Below are positions 56,581 to 64,000 of a stretch of DNA of 64,000 bases, in pieces (position 1 is the stretch's first letter; each line of letters begins with the position of its first letter). The notes beneath the pieces were generated by a model. The model saw only the letters and a program-made list of their open reading frames with translations. It was not told the origin of the DNA and ran no database searches. Both the position numbers and the translations under genes were made by a program. The DNA is from Arachis hypogaea (lineage: Eukaryota > Streptophyta > Magnoliopsida > Fabales > Fabaceae), in assembly GCF_003086295.3 (NCBI RefSeq), contig NC_092039.1:65987649-66051648 (forward strand). The letters are read 5' to 3'.

Positions 56581-57535
56581 AGAAGCTGCATAAGGTTGTT
56601 GAGTTCCATGGTTGACATTTCCCAAATTTCTGAATTCTGCTTAAGTTTTTTTTTTACCTGTTTGCTTTATGTTTGAGAATAATTGGTAATGTTAGGATAG
56701 TTTATGTTTATTCTGCTGAAGTCTTTTTTGAGACCTTTGATATGCAAGCAAGAGAATGAAATGATAACTGTAGTCTTCATCTTCATCAATAAAGTAGAGT
56801 TTGTTTCCATAAGAGTTGTTGTGAGTGTGAACAAGGGTAAATGAGACTAAGACCAAGAAAGCTTATTCAAAAGAACTAAGGAACAAAAAGACTAAGTGAA
56901 AAACCTTGAATGAAGTGAAAAGAAAAAAATGAGTCATGAGAAGTAACTAGTCCTAGAAGGCATGACAAGTAGAAGTTGAGGGGTGTTCCTTGAATATCTA
57001 TAGAACCAAGAAGTAGTAAGCAACAAAGACCAAAGGCTCTGAGCATCAACTACTAAGGAGGGAAAAGAAATATTGAAAAACTCAAAAAGAGTTAGAGCCC
57101 CTAGTAGATGCTTGTAGTGAATATGTGTCTAGAAGAAGCCTGGGCAAGTAAATTTTCAGGGGTTTTTCAACACCTAGCACCCTAAAGTCAACTGACTTGG
57201 GAGTGTTAATTGAAAGCCTAACTAAAGGGTTGTCTTGAGATAAAACACTTAGAGTCGTGGTCAATAAACATAAAAGAAGCACAAAAGAGAAAGAAAGAGG
57301 TAACCCTTACTACTTCAAGGTGACAATCAATGAAAAGGACCCCTAAGACACATACTTAGAAAAAAAACCTTTAAGGATCTAGGAGCCCTTTGTGAATTTC
57401 AAAGCACTCATGCATGTGTTGAGCACTTAGTCCAATTCCTCATTATAGTGCATACATTCAAGGTCAAGTCTCAATTCACCAAAAAGACCACTCACATTGA
57501 TTTGCTTGGGAAAAGCAAAGCTTAAGTTGGTGTTG
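56581..57535 (+). other. element I 3' non-coding region and polypurine tract
   Basis: No ORF of note. It ends with AAAGCTTAAGTTGGTGTTG before the LTR at 57536. A short stretch (TAGAGTCGTGGTCAATAAACATAAAAG) resembles the conserved 3' region of D, E and H. Confidence 0.65.
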
Positions 57536-59985
57536 TGATGACTTACATCATCTACCCTTTTTCTTGCATAAAAAGGACCATAAAAGAGGCATAATCTCAT
57601 TTGATCATTGCAATTCATGCCTTAATTGATAAATATCATAATACATTACTTTGAAATGAGTTTGTGCTGGATTTCAGGTGGAGAAGACATAAAAAATGGG
57701 GAAGATAATAACAAAACAAGTGGTGCGTGTGAAGTAGGCGTGCCACTTGGAACAAACACCACAAAAATGTATTGGCATGGCACGTCAGAAGCTGGGTGTT
57801 GTACGCTCGTACAACATTCCAGAGAGCAAAAATTGAAGACCATCTAAGGGGCATGGCACGCCAGGAGCAGGGCGTGGCACGCGAACTCATTACTAGATGA
57901 GCCATCACTATGGCATGCCACTTTGTGTCGAAGGCGTGGCACGCCAGCCCCAGAGTTCACTTGGGCATGCCACTTGAGGACCAAGGCGTGGCATGCCAAG
58001 CCTATAAGACCCACAGTTAAATGGGCGTGCCTCTTGAGCAATAAGGCGTGCCATGCCAGTGAACAAGAAGACCATGCAAAAGCTGGGCGTTTCACTTGGT
58101 ATCGAAGGCGTGGCATGCCAGCTCAAGAAGTCCCACTAAGGCATGCAACTTGAGCAATAAGGCGCGGCATGCCAGCACCTAAGGAGGCCAAATAAAGCTG
58201 GGCGTGCCACTTGGTATCAAAGGTGTGGCACGCCAGCTTAATTATCTCACTTTGGCGTGCCACTTGAACATTCAGGCGTGGCACGCCAACATCTGGGACC
58301 AGGGCAAATGAAGGGCTTGACACGCCAGTCTCATGGCATGGCATGCTGGTAGTGTTTTCCAAAAAAGGAATTAAAGGGCAATGAACTCAGGCGTGCCACT
58401 TGGGAGATGAGGCATGGCACGCCAGTAAAAAGATGAAGCAAATGAAAGACGTGACACGCCAGTATCATGGCGTGGCACGCTGGTAATGTTTTCCAGAGAG
58501 GAAGAAGAGGAGCCAATGAACTCAGGCGTGCCACTTGGATGGCGAGGCGTGCATGCCGGCAAGGGGGTGAAGCTTTGAGAAGGGCATGGCACGCTAGACA
58601 CTGGGCGTGCCACGCTGGTACAAATCTCCAAAAGCATAGAAATAAGGGAAGTGACCTTGGGTGTGTCACTTTGGTTCGAAGGCATGGCACGCAGGGTGCT
58701 TTGCCCTTTAAAATGCCTTGGGCGTGCCACTTTGGATCGAAGGCGTGGCACGCCAGGCTACTTTGCCCTTTAAAATGTCCTGGGCATGCCACTAAGGCTC
58801 GAAGGCGTGGCACGCCAGAGGTGAAACAGAGGACGGCGTGCCACTTGAATGGAGAGGCGTGGCACGCCAAATCAGAAACAGAAGGAGCGTGACACACCAG
58901 AGAAGCGCCAGCCACACGCGAGCTGGAAGATCACGTTTGTTGAGTTTCTTTTCCCTCCAAATTGTAATTTTCTTTTCACTTTTGTAGTTTTCTTTTATTT
59001 TCTAGATCTATGAGTAGTATAAATACCCTTGGAAGTATTGGAAAAAGGGGTTAGCTAGCAAGTCACAGAGCTTAGTTTGGATTTCACTTTTTACTTTTCA
59101 CACTTTATCTCTTCCATCTTTTGTACTTTCTCCCTGAGCTATGAGTAGCTAAATTCCCTCTCATTGAGAGAGGGAGCTCAATTGTACTTGATGGATTAAT
59201 GATAGTGAATTTCTTTTTTCTCTTCATCTTCTCTTTGATTTGCTAGAAGTAATTTTGATTTTAATGCTTAGTGTTCAATTAACTTGGAAAAGAGATTGAA
59301 TGCAAAATGGGTTTCATGGGAACCTTGGAAAAAGAAACATGAAACCATGCTAGAAATCCCTTTTCACACTTGAGTAGAATATGGGTTTTGGTGTTTGGAT
59401 ATGGTGACATATAATCCTCCATCTACCTGGACCTATGATGATGTGTGGTATAATCAGGGATCAAGCATATCTCTCTTTATGAGCAATTAGACCAAGGAAT
59501 TGGCTATTGATCAAGATCTGAGAGATTGAGTCACCAAGGGATTGGGGCTCAATCAATCATGATTGCCAAGAGGTCAATGAGTTGCATGATTGAAGAGGAT
59601 ATGAGCTGGAATTAATCCAAAGAGACAGTATCTCCTTATCTCAATGAATTACCCCATTCTTATCTCTCCCATTCTTTTACAGATTTACTTACATTCTGCA
59701 AAATCCCATTCCCCTTTACATTCTTGTTATTTCCATTTCTGCATTTTATTGCTTTCTGTTATTTCTTTTGTCATTTGTGTTTCTGCCATTTATAATTCTG
59801 CACACACAACTTATTCTGTTGAGCTTGACTAATTCACCAATTGATTAAAATTACTCAAATCTACCAATCTCTGTGGATACAATCCCACTCCACTATGGGT
59901 TAATACTTGACGATAATTTTGGTGCGCTTGCCAAGAGCGGATTCATCAATATTATTAGGGAAGGGTAGTGAATCCGAGCCGATCA
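57536..59985 (+). repeat. element I 3' LTR
   Basis: 2450 bp, TGATGACTTACATCATCTACC ... GAATCCGAGCCGATCA. It is in the same family as the element II LTR, in opposite orientation. It contains a hairpin array (57850-58910) and a TATA box TATAAATAC (59018-59026). It sits inside gag of element J, which continues at 59986. Confidence 0.85.
57850..58910. repeat. GGCGTGCCAC / GTGGCACGCC hairpin array (element I LTR)
   Basis: About 15 units alternate GGCGTGGCACGCC and GGCGTGCCACTTG with 30-60 bp spacing, many with single transitions. It is the same array type as 23498-24545. Confidence 0.9.
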
Positions 59986-61005
59986 GGTACAACTGCACAT
60001 TTTCTATGAACGATTGACACAAGAATCAAAGAAGGCTTTAGATCACTCTTTAAGAGGCTCTCTCAACAAGAAGAAGACGATAGAAAAGGCCATAGACATA
60101 ATAGAAACTGTGGCCAATAATAACTACTTCTATGCTTCTGATAGAAACCCAAGAAGGAGAGTAATGGAGCTCAACTCTATGGATGCTCTGCTAGCTCAAA
60201 ACAAGGTAATCGCAGCTCAACTAGCAGCTCTAACCAAGAAAATGGAGAAGAATCAAGTCTCAACCATCCATGCTCAAGCACCTATGCAAGAAGAAGATAA
60301 CCAAGAAGTTGAATGTGAGTCGTAGCAAGCCAACTACGTGAACAATTTATCCAGACCACCATACGACCCCAATTCCAAAACATACAACCCAGGTTAGAAG
60401 AACTACCCAAAATTTGGGTGGGGAAACCAACAAAACCACAACCAATATCACAAACCATACAACTCTAACCAATACAACAACCCCAACCATAAATCTAATA
60501 CCAATAAACCTTACCACAATTCACATAATGCACCCTACCACCCCAACCAACAACCATACAACAACCATTCTCAAAATACATCGTCTCCAACCTCACAACC
60601 AAGTGATGATAGTGGCAATTTCGCAAGATTCAAAGACATCATGACACAGCTAGCAGGGAATATTACCACTATTGCAGAGAGATCATTGCAAGCAGAAAAA
60701 AGATAGATGCAATCCAAGAAGAGGCCAGATCCAACATAAGGAACGAAGGGGCAGGAATTTCAAAATAGGAAACATAACTAGGGAGCTTGTTCAAACAGAT
60801 ACCAATGCCTACACATACATTTCTCAGTGATATCATGGCCAACCCAAGAAGGGAATATAAGGCCATCACACTAAGAAGTGGGAAGGTAGTGGAAGAAACC
60901 TCCTCAAACCATAACTTGCAAGAAAAAGAAGCTGCCAAAGACTCAGAAACCAAGAAGGAAGAAGAGACACCTGATCCAGCTCTACCAAAGCAAGTCTTGA
61001 AGCCC
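59986..61005 (+). pseudogene. element J gag fragment (Athila-like)
   Basis: It begins mid-gag with FYERLTQESKKALDHSLRGSLNKK, then ELNSMDALLAQNKVIAAQLAAL. An Asn/His/Pro-rich stretch like that of element II follows, then IMTQLAGNITTIAERSLQAEK and QIPMPTHTFLSDIMANPRREYKAITLRSGKV. Stops lie at about 60323, 60395 and 60703, with frame changes. It is cut on the left by the LTR of element I and on the right by element H (AGCCC|TGGTGCACG). Nucleocapsid/capsid role by family; not functional. Confidence 0.8.
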
Positions 61006-62525
61006 TGGTGCACGAAATTGCAATCACACTTTTGCAATTTCGCACAACTAACCAGCAAGTGCACTGGGTCGTCCAAGTAATACCTTACGTGAGTAAGGGT
61101 CGATCCCACGGAGATTGTTGGCTTGAAGCAAGGTATGGTTATCTTGTAACTCTTAGTTAGGATATCAATAATTATCAGGATTGATTGTAAAAAGTAAAAG
61201 AACATGAAATAAGTACTTGTTTTGCAGTAATAGAGAACAGGTTGAGGTTTTGGAGATGCTCTATCTTCTGAATCTCTACTTTCCTATTGTCTTATTCTTC
61301 AAGCATGCAAGACTCCTTCCATGGCAAGCTATATGTAGGGTTTCACCGTTGTCAATGGCTACCTCCCATCCTCTCAGTGAAAATGTTCAACGCGCCCTGT
61401 CACGGCACGGCTAATCATCTGTCGGTTCTCAATCGGGTTGGAATAGAATCCAGTGATTCTTTTGCGTCTGTCACTAACGCCCAGCCCTCAGGAGTTTGAA
61501 GCTCATCACAGTCATTCAATCCTTGAATCCTACTCAGAATACCACAGACAAGGTTTAGACCTTCCGGATTCTCTTGAATGCCGCCATCAATTCTAGCTTA
61601 TACCACGAGGATTCTAATTAAGGAATCCAAGAGATATCCACTCAATCTAAGGTAGAACGGAGGTGGTTGTCAGGCACACGTTCATAGTTGAGAATGATGA
61701 TGAGTGTCACGGATCATCACATTCATCAGGTTTAGGAGCAAGTGATATCTTAGAATGGAAGCAAGCATGATTGAATGAAAAACAGTAGTAATTGCATTAA
61801 TCCATCAAGACACAGCAGAGCTCCTCACCCCCAACCATGGGGTTTAGAGGCTCATGCCGTAGAAGATACAATGAGAAACGTGTAAAGTGTCATGAGGTAC
61901 AGATACAATGTCAAAAGATCCTATTAATAGTGAACTAGTAACCTAGGGTATACAGAAATGAGTAAATGACGTAAAAATCCACTTCTGGGTCCACTTAGTG
62001 TGTGCTTGGACTGAGCATTGAAGCTTTCATGTATAGAGACTTTTTCTGGAGTTAAACGCCAGCTTTTATGCCAGTTTGGGCGTTTAACTCCAATTTTTAT
62101 GCCAGTTCCAGCGTTAAACGCTGGGAATTCTGGAGCTGATTTGCAACGCCGGTTTGGGCCATCAAATCTCGGGCAAAGTATGGACTATTATACATTGCTG
62201 GAAAGCCCAGGATGTCTACTTTCCAACGCCGTTGAGAGCATGCCAATTGGGCTTTTGTAGCTCCAACAAATCTACTTCGAGTGCAGGGAGGTCAGAATCC
62301 AACAGCATCTGCAGTCCTTTTCAGCCTCTGAATCAGTTTTTTGCTCATGACCCTCAATTTCAGCCAGAAAATACCTGAAATCACAGAAAAACACACAAAA
62401 TCATAGTAAAGTCCAGAAAAGTGAATTTTAACTAAAAACTAATAAAAGTATACTAAAAACTAACTAAAATATACTAAAAACATACTAAAACAATGCCAAA
62501 AAGCGTATAAATTATCCGCTCATCA
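61006..62525 (-). repeat. element H 3' LTR
   Basis: 1520 bp; on the minus strand TGATGAGCGGATAATTTA ... CAATTTCGTGCACCA. The shared block is at 62196-62263, and the GGAGTTAAACGCC / GGCGTTTAACTCC motifs are at 62040-62140. The TATA box position is degenerate. Confidence 0.85.
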
Positions 62526-63448
62526 CAACACCAAACTTAAATTGTTGCTTGTCCCCAAGCAACTGAAAATCAAAATAGAATAAAAAGAAGAGAATATACT
62601 ATAGACTCCAAAATATCAAAGAAACTTAGCTCCAATTAGATGAGCGGGACTAGTAACTTTTTGCTTCTAAACAGTTTCGGCATCTCACTTTATCCTTTGA
62701 AGTTTAGAATGATTGGCATCCATAGGAACTCAGAACTCAGATAGTGTTATTGATTCTCCTAGTTAAGAATTATGATTCTTGAACATAGCTACTTTATGAG
62801 TCTTGGCTGTGGCCCAAAGCACTTTGTCTTCCAGTATTACCACCGGATACATACATGCCACAGACACATAATTGGGTGAACCTTTTCAGATTGTGACTCA
62901 GCTTTGCTAGAGTCCCCAATTAGAGGTGTCCAGGGTTCTTAAGCACACTCTTTTTGCCTTGGATCACAACTTTATTTCTTTCTTTTTCTTCTATTTTTTT
63001 CGTTTTTTTTTTGAATCACTGTTTTTTCTTGCTTCAAGAATCAATTTGATGATTTTTCAGATCCTCAATAACAGTTCTCTTTTTCCTCATTCTTTCAAGA
63101 GCCAACAATTTTAACATTCTTAAAACAAAAAATTCAAAATACATATGCACTGTTCAAGCATTCATTCAGAAAACAAAAAGTATTGTCACCACATCAAACT
63201 AATTCAACTAGTTTCAAAAATAAATTCGAAATCATGTACTTCTTGTTCTTTTGTGATTAAAGCACTTTTCATTTAAGAGAGGTGATGGATTCATAGGACA
63301 TTCATAGCTTTAAGACATGAACTTTAAATTTTATTAATTATGAATTAAGAACAAGACTCAAAAATAGATATAAGATGAGACTAGTAGGAATAGAAAACAA
63401 AAAATTTAAATAGGCTCCTAATGATAGAGGTTATCACAGAGTTAGGAC
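62526..63448 (-). other. element H polypurine tract and conserved 3' non-coding region
   Basis: Minus strand TTTAAGTTTGGTGTTG (62526-62541) before the LTR. The rest is similar to 39770-40620 and 29200-30070. No ORF. Confidence 0.75.
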
Positions 63449-64000
63449 TCAACAACCTTGATTTTGAGAAGTGGATGCTCCCTCAAATTGAGGGGAGAAC
63501 TTTTGGCGTTTCAACTCTTGAAGTTCACGCCCCTGCTTCTCTTGTTCCTTCAGCAATTTGCAGAGCATGCAGTTCTGATTCTGCTGTTCTTCCTTGAGTT
63601 GCTCCATAGTTTCTTGCAACTTGGTGATAGATGCTTCTAGGCTGGCCCAGTAGTCAATTTCAGGAAATTCAGGGAGGAACTCCTGCGCCCTCTTTTTGAT
63701 AGAGTTGTCTTGCATTTGTCCTTCCATTGACTTCTTGGTGATTGGATGTTCAATGGGTATGAATTCATCTACTCCCATCTTCACCCCAGCCTCTTTACAG
63801 AGCAAGGAGATCAAGCTTGGGTAAGCCAGTTTGGCTTCAGTGGAATTCTTATTTGCAATTGTGTAGATCTCACAAGCAATCAGATGATGAACCTCCACTT
63901 CTTTTCCAAGCATAATGCAATGAATCATCACTGCTCTCTTGATGGTGACCTCAGAACGGTTGCTAGTGGGTAATATGGAATGCCCAATAAAGTCTAGCCA
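63449..64000 (-). CDS. element H ORF3, partial (Transposase_32-like)
   Basis: Open without a stop from the window edge to TGA at 63449. It has WLDFIGHSILPTSNRSEVTI, EVEVHHLIACEIYTIANKN, KLAYPSLISLLCKEAGVKMGV and PITKKSMEGQ, then a coiled coil (LQETMEQLKEEQQNQNCMLC) and a basic end. It is close to element E ORF3 and less damaged. The start lies outside the window. Function unknown. Confidence 0.8.
   Translation of the reverse strand, partial: WLDFIGHSILPTSNRSEVTIKRAVMIHCIMLGKEVEVHHLIACEIYTIANKNSTEAKLAYPSLISLLCKEAGVKMGVDEFIPIEHPITKKSMEGQMQDNSIKKRAQEFLPEFPEIDYWASLEASITKLQETMEQLKEEQQNQNCMLCKLLKEQEKQGRELQELKRQKFSPQFEGASTSQNQGC

Larger units (their letters stand above)
15900..59985 (+). mobile_element. 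element I: Athila-like Ty3-gypsy retrotransposon, 5'-truncated and invaded
   Basis: Plus-strand order: partial gag (15900-16573), protease remnant and pol (to 19776), spacer, ORF3 (43148-44396 and 56258-56580), 3' non-coding region, polypurine tract (57520-57535), 3' LTR (57536-59985). It is interrupted twice, by element II (19932-42369) and by the solo LTR F (44397-56257). The 5' LTR and first half of gag are missing at 15900, where it abuts LTR copy 2. Lineage call: the MPFGLCNTP and FMDDF motifs with no chromodomain fit Athila. Confidence 0.75.
61006..64000 (-). mobile_element. element H: LTR retrotransposon of the E/D family, runs off the window
   Basis: 3' LTR (61006-62525), polypurine tract (62526-62542), conserved 3' non-coding region, then ORF3 (63449 onward), all on the minus strand. 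The left flank is AGCCC (61001-61005), so AGCCC is the predicted duplication at the unseen right end. Confidence 0.85.

Overview
This is plant nuclear DNA, most probably from a legume and most likely peanut (Arachis). Three LTRs start with TGATGAGCGGATAATTTA or a close variant, and I know that repeat from peanut sequence. The genome assignment rests on memory of the repeat families, not on a search. The window has one ordinary gene. It lies at 1313-2587 (+): an intronless 424-aa membrane-anchored protein of the plant family often labelled 'ribosomal protein L34Ae-like'. Almost everything from 3 kb onward is transposable elements.

Layout. 3048-3999 is a 5'-truncated LINE (-) with a possible 9-bp target duplication. 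4023-4156 is a MITE-like element. About 4320-8223 is the LTR plus a gag scrap of a Tekay/Del-type Ty3-gypsy element (-). 8224-15899 is a non-autonomous element (-) whose two LTRs do not match as a pair. 15900-59985 is an Athila-like Ty3-gypsy element ('I', +) that has lost its 5' end and was repeatedly invaded. Between its pol and ORF3 sits element II (-, 19932-42369, duplication CCACT). Inside the 5' LTR of II sits element E (+, 24633-42126, duplication CACGC). Inside the 5' LTR of E sits element D (+, 24958-30667, duplication GCTTT). ORF3 of element I is separately split by a solo LTR ('F', 44397-56257). F is in turn split by a young Tat/Retand-type element ('G', -, 45514-55254, duplication CAACC) whose two 453-bp LTRs look identical. 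Element I ends in its 3' LTR (57536-59985), which sits in the gag of another Athila-like element ('J'). J is cut at 61006 by element H (-), which runs off the window.

Coding content. Elements I and E have gag, protease, reverse transcriptase, RNase H and integrase remnants with many stops and frameshifts. I, E and H, and in a diverged form the 8224-15899 element, carry an extra ORF of the 'putative plant transposon protein' (Transposase_32-like) family. Element G has a nearly intact gag-pol (1448 codons, then integrase in another frame after a G6/C6 run). It also has an antisense gene that would be spliced and would carry a Transposase_28-like domain.

Most notable pattern. Five different LTR families here each carry an array of short, mostly GC-rich inverted repeats, each with its own sequence. 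Three of them also share a block of about 70 bp next to the array. In element E the same palindrome also occurs inside gag and between pol and ORF3.
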